11,658 nt of DNA, taken from NCBI GenBank assembly GCA_013812515.1, contig JACCTI010000366.1, positions 1-11,658 on the forward strand. Direction: 5' to 3'. Source of the DNA: Chthoniobacterales bacterium (GTDB taxonomy: Bacteria > Verrucomicrobiota > Verrucomicrobiia > Chthoniobacterales > UBA10450). The translations under genes were made by a program, and so were the position numbers. The notes under the pieces were generated by a model. That model searched no databases and was not told the DNA's origin. It worked only from the letters and a program-made list of their open reading frames with translations. Positions 1 through 6,263 of this stretch are shown piece by piece. How positions within the stretch are numbered: position 1 is the stretch's first letter; every line of letters starts with the position of its first letter.

Positions 1-850
1 GCTTCGCTCCAAGCGCTCTCGTCTCCTCGGCCGCGGACGGAATCTCCCGGCCGCTGAACCCTGAGCTGGCGCGCAGTACATCCGACCACCATCGGTAAAT
101 GACTTCCACGAGTCGCGCCCGCTGCTGTAGATAGGCGCTTTCCGTCAGCGCCTTGAAGTAATCCTCGCGCTCGTCCAGCCACGCGCCATCGGTCGTATTT
201 TTGTAGCGAACCTCTTCCGCTTTTAACGCGGCTGCGTGCGTGCTCTGGATTGCGTCGCGCATCCGCCGCAGCAAACCTTGAAAGCTCTGGGCGAGCCGAT
301 ATGCAGTCGCGACCCCGGCTGATTGCGGCGTCGCGATCGTCTGTAACATTTGCACCAGTTCAACCTCCTCGACGGAAGGCGCGGAGTTCTGCTTTGCCGC
401 CAACGGAATCGGGATGCAACGCGAGATAATGGTGTCCGGGAGCGCCTCCGGCAAGGCGCTCAGGAGCAAGAGCAGCGAGTCGTTAGGCGGCTCCTCCAGT
501 GTCTTCAGGAATGCGTTTGCCGCCTGCGGCTGGAGGCGATCCGCGTCGCACACGATCGCCACTTTGCTGCCCCCGCCGGTCGCACGCATTTGAAGCGCGT
601 GTTCCAGATTGCGGATCTGGTCGATGACAATGCGGCGTGACTTGGAGCCAGGTTCCGCAACGTAAACGCCGGATGCGCCCGAGGTGAAAACATTTTCAGC
701 CTGCGTGCCGTTCGTGAGATGCGCGAGACGGGAAGCCAGCGCGCGCTTCCCCGCGCCGGAGTGGCCGGAGATGAGATATGCATGCCCTAGCCGGCCCGCA
801 TCGTGCGCTCGGCGGAGATACGAGAAGGCGGCGTCGGGCGAGAAGGCCAT
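1..850 (-). CDS. holB: DNA polymerase III subunit delta' (clamp loader), partial
   Basis: This is the delta' subunit of the replication clamp loader, which helps open the beta clamp and load it on primed DNA. The frame runs from ATG at 850-848 to the left edge without a stop, giving 283 visible residues; the C-terminus is missing. Visible are a GHAYLISG start, a P-loop GHSGAGKR (about 29-36, Lys35), a Walker-B-like VAIVCDADRL (about 97-106), NAFLKTLEEPP (112-122) and the clamp-loader sensor motif ISRC (142-145). AAA+ clamp-loader order is therefore intact. The cysteine cluster that forms the zinc module in E. coli delta' is absent: residues 45-72 contain no Cys. It starts directly after the tmk stop, the common tmk-holB order. 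A DnaX (tau/gamma) paralogue is the alternative, but the SRC motif, tmk linkage and missing zinc module favour delta'. Confidence 0.88.
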   Translation of the reverse strand, partial: MAFSPDAAFSYLRRAHDAGRLGHAYLISGHSGAGKRALASRLAHLTNGTQAENVFTSGASGVYVAEPGSKSRRIVIDQIRNLEHALQMRATGGGSKVAIVCDADRLQPQAANAFLKTLEEPPNDSLLLLLSALPEALPDTIISRCIPIPLAAKQNSAPSVEEVELVQMLQTIATPQSAGVATAYRLAQSFQGLLRRMRDAIQSTHAAALKAEEVRYKNTTDGAWLDEREDYFKALTESAYLQQRARLVEVIYRWWSDVLRASSGFSGREIPSAAEETRALGAK

Positions 851-1540
851 CTAGATTTTAGATTTTGGATTCTCGATTCTCGGTTGGCGCGGCTGGAAGT
901 TTGCGCCAAATCGCTCCCATAGAATGCGCCAGATCTCCGCCTCGACCTGATCGGCCGAACGCGAGCCGTCGATGAGTTGGACCCGATCACCCTCGCGAGC
1001 GGGGAGCTCGCGATACGCGGCAGAAACGCGCTCGTAGAATTCAAGAGGTTCCTGCTCCATGCGATCCGGAGTTCCTACCGGACGGACGCGACGAAGCATG
1101 CGGCCCCGCGCCGCGGCTACGTCCAGCTCGAGAATGATCGTGAGATCAGGCCGGCAATTGCCGATTGCGAATGCGTTCAACTGCTCCACGATCTTCGGGT
1201 CGAGCGCGCGAGCCGCGCCCTGGTAGACCGTGGTCGAATCGAAGAAGCGATCGGCGATAACGTGCGTGCCCTGCGTCAAGGTCGGCTCTATCATCTCGCG
1301 CACAAGCTGGCTGCGGCTCGCCTCGAAGAGGAGCAGTTCTGTCTCCGCTCGCATCGCCGCGCTTTCGGGCGCAAACTGCAGAAGCTCTCGGATTTTCTCG
1401 CCTATGGCGGTGCCGCCGGGCTCGCGCGTCACGAGGAATGGCAACCCCTTGCGCGCGAGCCGCGCCGCGAGCCGCTTCACCTGGGTGGATTTTCCGCAGC
1501 CTTCCGAACCCTCGAATGTGAGAAAGACGCCGCGTGACAC
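851..1540 (-). CDS. tmk: Thymidylate kinase
   Basis: It phosphorylates dTMP to dTDP with ATP in the cytoplasm, an essential step in dTTP supply. The 229 residues are close to the family's usual 205-220. Motifs in order are the P-loop GSEGCGKST (11-19), TREPGGT (38-44), the DRF..S signature ADRFFDST (96-103), YQG (106-108), and an Arg-rich LID with DRMEQE (159-164). The P-loop lacks the catalytic Arg of eukaryotic enzymes, which fits the bacterial class with LID arginines. I chose GTG at 1540-1538 because conserved sequence begins at once (SRGVFLTFEG); the frame is open up to 1618, but that extension crosses a palindromic repeat and has no Tmk homology. The last residues (RIENPKSKI) are encoded by a tandem 7-bp repeat and look like a recent C-terminal addition. 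The TAG stop abuts the holB ATG, so the two are probably co-transcribed and coupled. Confidence 0.93.
   Translation of the reverse strand: MSRGVFLTFEGSEGCGKSTQVKRLAARLARKGLPFLVTREPGGTAIGEKIRELLQFAPESAAMRAETELLLFEASRSQLVREMIEPTLTQGTHVIADRFFDSTTVYQGAARALDPKIVEQLNAFAIGNCRPDLTIILELDVAAARGRMLRRVRPVGTPDRMEQEPLEFYERVSAAYRELPAREGDRVQLIDGSRSADQVEAEIWRILWERFGANFQPRQPRIENPKSKI
854..881. repeat. Four tandem 7-bp GATTnnn repeats at the 3' end of tmk
   Basis: On the plus strand four consecutive heptamers each begin with GATT: GATTTTA, GATTTTG and two copies of GATTCTC. They occupy the last codons of tmk (read on the minus strand) and stop one base before the TAG. Because 7 is not a multiple of 3, the periodicity is a DNA property and not a protein repeat. 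Similar runs occur at 3061-3081 and 10071-10098. Confidence 0.85.
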
Positions 1541-1555
1541 GTCGCGACTCTCGAA

Positions 1556-1668
1556 TGTAGCGGCGCTTGTGCCAAGCGCCTGATTTGGGTGCGCGGTGCG
1601 CGAGGCCCTCAATATCACCTCTGCCAGCGGCGCAATTTCATTCGGCGCTTGTCACAAGGGCCGCTACA
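1556..1668. repeat. REPIN-like inverted doublet (two GTAG-headed palindromes)
   Basis: Two 25-bp arms, 1556-1580 and 1644-1668, are inverted copies of each other with two mismatches and a 63-bp spacer. Each arm, read inward, starts TGTAG and then carries its own small palindrome: GGCGCTTG and CAAGCGCC around a 3-base loop in the left arm, and the same with one mismatch in the right arm. A GTAG tetranucleotide at the foot of an imperfect palindrome is the hallmark of REP sequences, and an inverted pair is a REPIN. It fills the divergent gap between tmk (start 1540) and the EVE gene (start 1677), so it lies where both promoters should be. Neither start has a clear Shine-Dalgarno. Confidence 0.75.
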
Positions 1669-1676
1669 AGTGACCG

Positions 1677-2084
1677 ATGAAACGTCACTGGCTTGTAAAA
1701 CAGGAACCCTCCGCCTACTCGTGGTCCGACTTTGTGAGGGATGGACGCACAAGCTGGACCGGCGTTCGCAACTATACCGCGCGCAACAACCTGCGCGCGA
1801 TGCAGCAGGGCGATCCCGTCTTCTACTATCACAGTGTCATCGACAAGGCTGTCTTCGGAATCGCGAAAGTCGCGCGCGTGGCGTATCCCGACGCGACTGC
1901 GAAGGAAGGTGAATGGAGCGCCGTCGACCTCGTTCCGAAACAATCGCTCGCCCGCCCAGTCACGCTGGAGGAGATCAAAAAGAATCCGGACTTGAAAGAG
2001 ATGGCGCTGCTCCGCCTCTCGCGGCTTTCGGTTCAGCCGGTCACGGCGGCTGAGTTCCATGAGATTCTTCGGATGGCAGGCTGA
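1677..2084 (+). CDS. EVE domain (PUA-like) protein
   Basis: This is a small soluble protein made of a single EVE domain, the PUA-like fold of human thymocyte nuclear protein 1. The family is thought to read modified bases in nucleic acids; the substrate here is unknown. Diagnostic features are HWLVKQEPSAYSW at residues 4-16, WTGVRNYTARNNL (about 27-39), a GDPVFYYHS strand (about 45-53), then FGIAKV and the acidic segment EGEWSAVDL. At 135 residues it is a complete stand-alone domain. The ATG follows eight bases after a palindromic repeat and shows no convincing ribosome binding site, but homology starts immediately at the N-terminus. It is probably monocistronic: a hairpin follows the stop, and 178 bases separate it from the next gene. 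Confidence 0.9.
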   Translation: MKRHWLVKQEPSAYSWSDFVRDGRTSWTGVRNYTARNNLRAMQQGDPVFYYHSVIDKAVFGIAKVARVAYPDATAKEGEWSAVDLVPKQSLARPVTLEEIKKNPDLKEMALLRLSRLSVQPVTAAEFHEILRMAG

Positions 2085-2089
2085 AGGAG

Positions 2090-2206
2090 CGGCGACACTC
2101 TTGTCGCCGTGTCTTGGAAATTGGGATGCTTCTCCTGATAATTACTCCGTCTCACGCGACGATTGACGTTTTCCGGCGACAGGAGTGTCCGCTGTTCCGG
2201 TCGCCG
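2090..2206. repeat. Pair of CGGCGACA palindromes
   Basis: Six bases after the EVE stop, 2090-2109 is a perfect hairpin: CGGCGACA, a 4-base CTCT loop, then TGTCGCCG. A second copy of the same element in opposite orientation (15 of 16 bases, CGGCGACAGGAGTGTC) lies at 2174-2189, and CGGCGAC there can pair with GTCGCCG at 2200-2206. No T-tract follows the first hairpin, so an intrinsic terminator is not clearly supported. The layout of two inverted copies in about 117 bp again resembles a REP doublet, but without GTAG. Confidence 0.6.
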
Positions 2207-2262
2207 CCCGGCTTGATGCTTTCAGCTTGTCTCGCGCAGCACGTGAGCCGAAGACCTGAGTT

Positions 2263-3087
2263 GTGACCGGCACCGCCGCGACTTCGTTCCCGCTCTTCGC
2301 CGCTGCATCGCAGGAAAAAGGTGCACTGGTGGTCTCGCTCCACGATGTCGCACCGGCCACGCGCCACCTTTCCGAACGCATCATCAAAGAGCTCGCACGC
2401 CATCGTGTCCGCGTCTGCTCATTGCTCGTCGTGCCGGATTACCATCGCACGGGCGCGTCAATGAACGATCGTGAGTTCGTCCGCTGGCTGCGTGATTTGG
2501 AAGCGGCGGGGCACGAGATCGTGATCCACGGCTACTATCATGCGCGTCCGCGGCGGGAGAACGAGAGCCTGCGGGCGAAGCTCATCACGCGCAGCTACAC
2601 AAGGGGGGAGGGCGAATTTTTCGACATCGATTATGATGAAGCTTTAACCCGAATCGCACGCGCGCGGGAAGAGTTCGCGGCCGCGGGATTGAAGCCACGC
2701 GGCTTCATCGCGCCGGCATGGCTGCTGAGCCGCGAGGGAGAGCGCGCGGCGCGCGATGCGGAGATGGAATACACCACTCGCCTAACACGCGTGTGTGATC
2801 TGCGCACCGCCCAGGAGTTCAAGTCTCGCTCGCTCGTTTACAGCGCGCGGAATGCGTGGCGCCGCACTGCCAGCCTGGCCTGGAATGGGGCGCTCGCGCG
2901 CATGCTCGCAAATTCACCCCTGATTCGTCTGGGTGTCCACCCATCCGACTTCGAGCACGGAGAGATCTGGCAGCAGATCACCACGCTTCTCGATCAGCTT
3001 TCCGAAACGCGCACCCCGATGACCTATTGTGATTGGATTGCGGAGCGGAGGTCGGAAGTGAAAAATCAGGAATCAGAGAGCGAATGA
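2263..3087 (+). CDS. DUF2334 / polysaccharide-deacetylase-like protein
   Basis: This is a predicted metal-dependent hydrolase of the NodB/CE4 deacetylase superfamily, DUF2334 branch; the substrate is unknown. The barrel begins VVSLHDVAP (23-31, His27 and Asp28 as candidate metal or catalytic residues). It continues with LLVVPDY (54-60), the metal-binding HxxxH motif HGYYH (89-93), the DUF2334-typical GFIAPAW (147-153) and a late histidine in RLGVHPSDFEHG (222-233). No signal peptide is visible. At 274 residues it is full length. The start is an inferred GTG at 2263; about 20 residues precede the first strand, so a somewhat later start is possible. The C-terminal residues EVKNQESESE come from a heptamer-repeat segment. 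It overlaps the next gene by ATGA, so the two products are probably made together and may act on the same glycan or glycolipid. Confidence 0.8.
   Translation: MTGTAATSFPLFAAASQEKGALVVSLHDVAPATRHLSERIIKELARHRVRVCSLLVVPDYHRTGASMNDREFVRWLRDLEAAGHEIVIHGYYHARPRRENESLRAKLITRSYTRGEGEFFDIDYDEALTRIARAREEFAAAGLKPRGFIAPAWLLSREGERAARDAEMEYTTRLTRVCDLRTAQEFKSRSLVYSARNAWRRTASLAWNGALARMLANSPLIRLGVHPSDFEHGEIWQQITTLLDQLSETRTPMTYCDWIAERRSEVKNQESESE
3061..3081. repeat. Degenerate heptamer repeat at operon junction
   Basis: Two clear and one degenerate 7-bp unit (AAAAATC, AGGAATC, AGAGAGC) form the last codons of the DUF2334 gene and lie just ahead of the overlapping ATG of the PHP-glycosyltransferase gene. This is the same GATTnnn unit as at 854-881, in reverse orientation. 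Its purine-rich AGAGAGCGA may also serve as the ribosome binding site of the downstream gene. Confidence 0.55.
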
Positions 3088-5486
3088 GTCGCTGCGATCT
3101 TCACGTCCATTCCCGCCACAGCGATCGCTCGGAGGAATGGCTCTTCCGCCGCTTCGATCTGCCCGACAGCTATTCTGATCCCGACGAGCTTTACACCGCT
3201 TTGCGCGCGAAAGGGATGGACTTCGTCACCATCACCGATCACGACACGATAGAGGGCAGTCTGCGAATCGCGGAGCGGCCGAACACGTTTTGCAGTGAGC
3301 AGGTCACGACTTATTTCCCGGCTGATCCTTGTAAGATTCATCTGCTGGTCTGGGGAATCACGGAGGCACAACATGGCGAGATCGCGTGGCTCAGAGAGAA
3401 CATTATCGATCTGCAGCGCTACCTACAAAATGCCGCCATCGCTCATGCCGTGGCCCACCCGCTCTACAGTATCAACGGCAAACTCGAAACGTCGCATCTG
3501 GAGCGCCTCCTTCTCCTTTTTAAAAATTTCGAAGGCATAAACGGGCTGCGCGACGCGCTGCTCAGCGATCTGACTCAGCAGATTTTCGCAACTTTGACCT
3601 CGGAGAAAATCGAAGAGCTCGCGAATCGTCATAACCTCGCGCCCACTCATCCGGAGCCGTGGCGCAAAATCCTCGTCGGCGGCTCGGACGATCATGGCGG
3701 CATGTTTCTGGCGAGCGCGTTTACGGAAACTCCCGCCGCTGCTTCCCCCGCTGAATTTCTGCAGCATCTCCGGGAGGGAGCATGCAATGCGCAGGGTCAC
3801 GGGGGCAGTCCGCTCGCCCTTTCGCACGGCTTCTACAACACGCTTTCCTGTTTCATCCAGGACCACTTCCACGAGCGACTCGGCCCCACCGCACCGCTCG
3901 TCGAAGCGATGTTCTCGCGCTTCATGGAAGGACGCGATCCCACGGAGTTCACTCTGCGCGAAAAAGCGAACTTCGCTGCTCAAGGCGTCATGTCGGGTAA
4001 AATTTTTGAGCTCGCAAAACGGCGCAACGTTTCACTCTGGAAAGAGCTTTCGCGCTATTTCGCGCAACCCGAGGTCAAGGCGTTGCTGGCGCAGGAAGTC
4101 GATGGCGTGGGCGAAGCGGAGCGGCGGACCTTCCTGATCGCCAATCACGTTTGCGAGCAGCTTGCCTTTCGCTTTTTCGAGAAATTCGTGAAGCAGCTCA
4201 ACAGCGGCAACCTCATCGAAAGCATGCAGGCCTTGAGCGGGATCATGCCGATCCTGGTGGTGCTCGCGCCCTACATCTACGGATTTCACAGTCAGGCGCC
4301 CTCGCGCACCTGGCTGCGCAAGATTTGCCTCGACCTGACCGGCGCAATTCCCCGATCGCTGCAGAACCACAGACGTGCCTGGTTTACCGATACGCTCGAA
4401 GATGTAAACGGCGTTTCCACGACCGTGCGCAAGATGGCCCTGGCCGCCCAAGCCGCAGGCGAAGAGTTGGTCGTCGTCACCTCACGACGCGCGCTGAGCA
4501 TCGACGGTTTTCCGCTCAGAAACTTCCGTCCGATCGGCGAATTCGAGCTGCCGGAATACGAACTGCAGAAGCTCAGCTTCCCGCCCATTCTGGAGATTCT
4601 TGATTACGTGCAGCGCGAGCAATTCACGGAAGTAATCATCAGCACACCGGGGCCGATCGGGCTGATCGGATTGCTCGCGGCCAAGATGTTGAATCTGCGC
4701 ACGAGCGGGATTTATCACACCGACTTCCCTGAGTACATCCGCATCCTGACGGAGGATAAATTCCTGGAGAGTCTCGCGTGGACTTACATGCGCTGGATTT
4801 ACGGACAGATGGACACGGTCTTCGTGAACTCGGAGCAATATCGCCGGAGCTGGATCAAGCGCGGGATTGAGCCGGAGAAGTTGAAACTGCTGCCGCGAGG
4901 TCTCGATACGGAGCTGTTTACCCCGGAGCGCAGAGACGAGTCGTTCTGGAAACAGTTTGGCTGCGGCGGCCCGGCCATTCGCCTCCTCTACGTCGGACGA
5001 ATCTCGAAGGAAAAGGATCTCGACGTGCTTGCCACAGCCTACCGGCAACTAGGCGATGCCAAGTTGTCCGTGAAGCTGATTGTAGTCGGCGACGGACCTT
5101 ACGCCGACGCGTTCGCAAAAATGCTGCCCGACGCACTGTTTACCGGCTACATGACTGGTGAGAAACTGGCGACGGCTTATGCCTCTGCCGACGTCTTCGT
5201 CTTTCCGAGCACGACGGACACATTCGGCAATGTGATCATCGAGGCGCAGGCCTCCGGTCTGCCCGTGGTTGTTTCCAATCTCGGCGGACCGAAAGAGCTG
5301 GTGGAACACGGAAGCGACGGGTTCGTGACAAAGGCGCTCGAAGCGGACGACTTCGCGGACGCGATCCGGACGCTGGCGACGGACGCGGATTTGCGCCGGC
5401 AAATGGGACTTCGCGCGCGCGAAAAGGTCCTCGATCGTAGCTGGCCGAAGGCATTCCAAAAGTTCTGGGCAGCAACCGCGATCTAG
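3084..5486 (+). CDS. PHP domain - GT4 glycosyltransferase fusion
   Basis: An 800-residue bifunctional protein. Residues 1 to about 210 are a PHP metal-dependent phosphoesterase domain: DLHVHSRHSD (5-14), TITDHDT (49-55), HAVAHPLY (121-128) and GGSDDHGG (199-206), so the metal ligands look intact. A helical linker (about 250-430) holds a hydrophobic stretch at 383-400 that could touch the membrane. Residues from about 433 are a GT-B, GT4-family glycosyltransferase: FTDTLEDVNGVSTTVRKMA (434-452), GIYHTDFPEY (542-551), VNSEQYRRSW (581-590), PRGLDTELF (604-612), LLYVGRISKEKDLDVL (634-649) and FPSTTDTFGNVIIEA (707-721), with Asp712 where the EX7E motif has its first Glu. It resembles SQD2/MgtA-type enzymes that glycosylate lipids with nucleotide-sugar donors. 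ATG 3084 was chosen over an earlier TTG at 3033 because it overlaps the upstream TGA and the PHP motif starts at once. The PHP part might hydrolyse a sugar phosphate or other phosphoester; this is unproven. Confidence 0.87.
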   Translation: MSRCDLHVHSRHSDRSEEWLFRRFDLPDSYSDPDELYTALRAKGMDFVTITDHDTIEGSLRIAERPNTFCSEQVTTYFPADPCKIHLLVWGITEAQHGEIAWLRENIIDLQRYLQNAAIAHAVAHPLYSINGKLETSHLERLLLLFKNFEGINGLRDALLSDLTQQIFATLTSEKIEELANRHNLAPTHPEPWRKILVGGSDDHGGMFLASAFTETPAAASPAEFLQHLREGACNAQGHGGSPLALSHGFYNTLSCFIQDHFHERLGPTAPLVEAMFSRFMEGRDPTEFTLREKANFAAQGVMSGKIFELAKRRNVSLWKELSRYFAQPEVKALLAQEVDGVGEAERRTFLIANHVCEQLAFRFFEKFVKQLNSGNLIESMQALSGIMPILVVLAPYIYGFHSQAPSRTWLRKICLDLTGAIPRSLQNHRRAWFTDTLEDVNGVSTTVRKMALAAQAAGEELVVVTSRRALSIDGFPLRNFRPIGEFELPEYELQKLSFPPILEILDYVQREQFTEVIISTPGPIGLIGLLAAKMLNLRTSGIYHTDFPEYIRILTEDKFLESLAWTYMRWIYGQMDTVFVNSEQYRRSWIKRGIEPEKLKLLPRGLDTELFTPERRDESFWKQFGCGGPAIRLLYVGRISKEKDLDVLATAYRQLGDAKLSVKLIVVGDGPYADAFAKMLPDALFTGYMTGEKLATAYASADVFVFPSTTDTFGNVIIEAQASGLPVVVSNLGGPKELVEHGSDGFVTKALEADDFADAIRTLATDADLRRQMGLRAREKVLDRSWPKAFQKFWAATAI

Positions 5487-5530
5487 AGCTTTCTGCGGCT
5501 CTGTTGAAAAGTTTAGCTGTGGTATACGCG

Positions 5531-5653
5531 TGTCATCCCGAATCGCGCAGACGATGAGGGACCTCCCATGCGATTGTGATCACATTATCAGGAAAGAGGG
5601 GTGACTGTCGGCCTGTGTGAGGTCCCTCGCCGTCTGCGCGGTTCGGCATGACA
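5531..5653. repeat. Long inverted repeat, 35-bp arms
   Basis: Arms 5531-5565 and 5619-5653 are inverted copies with 31 of 35 positions identical, separated by 53 bp. The outer ends read TGTCAT and ATGACA, and the inner ends GAGGGACCTC and GAGGTCCCTC. The spacer contains the palindrome TGTGATCACA (5575-5584). It lies between two convergent genes. The form is that of a MITE-like or REPIN-like dispersed element, and it could also act as a bidirectional transcription terminator, though there is no T-tract. Confidence 0.75.
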
Positions 5654-5688
5654 GCTTACGGGAGTCAAGCTTTGCAACAGTGCCACCT

Positions 5689-5770
5689 TCTGCCAAAGGA
5701 GGTTTACGCTTCCGACGGAGTTGTAGCCGGGGCTGCAAGCGTCACTCTCCGGCCCGAAATGTTTGGCAGA
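5689..5770. repeat. Nested inverted repeat ending at the DUF2752 stop
   Basis: Outer arms TCTGCCAAA (5689-5697) and TTTGGCAGA (5762-5770) are perfect 9-bp complements. Inside, TTGTAGCC (5721-5728) and GGCTGCAA (5731-5738) pair over 8 bp with one G-U, and ACGCTT (5706-5711) can pair with AAGCGT (5737-5742). The inner palindrome contains GTAG. It begins 35 bp after the preceding long inverted repeat and ends 5 bp before the stop codon of the minus-strand gene. This could be a terminator for that gene, a dispersed palindrome, or both. Confidence 0.5.
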
Positions 5771-5774
5771 TGCG

Positions 5775-6263
5775 CTAGCTCCCGACCAGCGCGTAGAGCA
5801 CGCCATTCGGATTCAGCAGCTCGCGCTTATGCTGCGAGATCGCGAGCGAGACTTGCAGGATCCAAACGGCGAAGACGACCGCGGCACCACAGGCCACTGC
5901 ATGCCGGGTAATTCGGATCGGCGGACGCGGCAACGGGATCTGCCGGCGTCCAATCATTTCCGCGCCGAGGCGAAACGCCGTCACAAGGATTGAAACGGCG
6001 AACGGGAACGCAATCCAGTTGAAGTAAAGTGCAAGCGTTAGCTCGCCATTCAGCAGATGGTGCAGAGCGCGTGTCATCCCGCAGAAGATGCAGGGCAGGC
6101 CGGTCTGTGCGCCGCACGAAGTGCGAAACGGCAGGGACGCGAGTGTTTCGGGATGTATGAGCCGCAACGTCACAGCAGCCACAACGAGGACCAAGAAGAC
6201 GGCTGCCCTAACGAGCAACTCGTTAGGCGAAAGGTCACGCCGGTTCGCAGCTGCGCTCATCAT
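5775..6263 (-). CDS. DUF2752 membrane protein
   Basis: A 162-residue inner-membrane protein of the DUF2752 family; molecular function is unknown. The family motif is clear: TSCGAQTGLPCIFCGMTRALHHL spans about 48-70, with Cys50, Cys58 and Cys61 and a CGMTR core, followed by NGELTLALYFNW. Likely membrane helices are at about 17-35, 78-98 and 122-142, the first preceded by a short polar N-terminus. The start ATG at 6263 overlaps the TGA of the upstream gene (ATGA); a second ATG follows directly (6260), so one residue is ambiguous. The coupled arrangement suggests the product works with, or is dosed alongside, the adjacent multi-pass protein. Codons 12-18 hold a perfect DNA inverted repeat (6207-6227). 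Confidence 0.82.
   Translation of the reverse strand: MMSAAANRRDLSPNELLVRAAVFLVLVVAAVTLRLIHPETLASLPFRTSCGAQTGLPCIFCGMTRALHHLLNGELTLALYFNWIAFPFAVSILVTAFRLGAEMIGRRQIPLPRPPIRITRHAVACGAAVVFAVWILQVSLAISQHKRELLNPNGVLYALVGS
6207..6227. repeat. Perfect inverted pair of the CTCGTTAGG word
   Basis: CCTAACGAG (6207-6215) and CTCGTTAGG (6219-6227) form a 9-bp perfect inverted repeat around a 3-base loop inside the DUF2752 coding region. The same 9-mer occurs singly at 9063-9071, 9552-9560 and 10999-11007. Confidence 0.8.

Noticed and set aside
1541..1618. An upstream extension of tmk to a start at 1618
   Set aside because: The added 26 residues cross the REPIN-like arm and precede the conserved Tmk N-terminus; GTG 1540 gives the usual length.
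6207..6227. Integron attC site (the pair has RYYYAAC and GTTRRRY cores)
   Set aside because: The cores are separated by only a few bases inside a conserved coding region, with no second core pair and no integrase or cassette layout.
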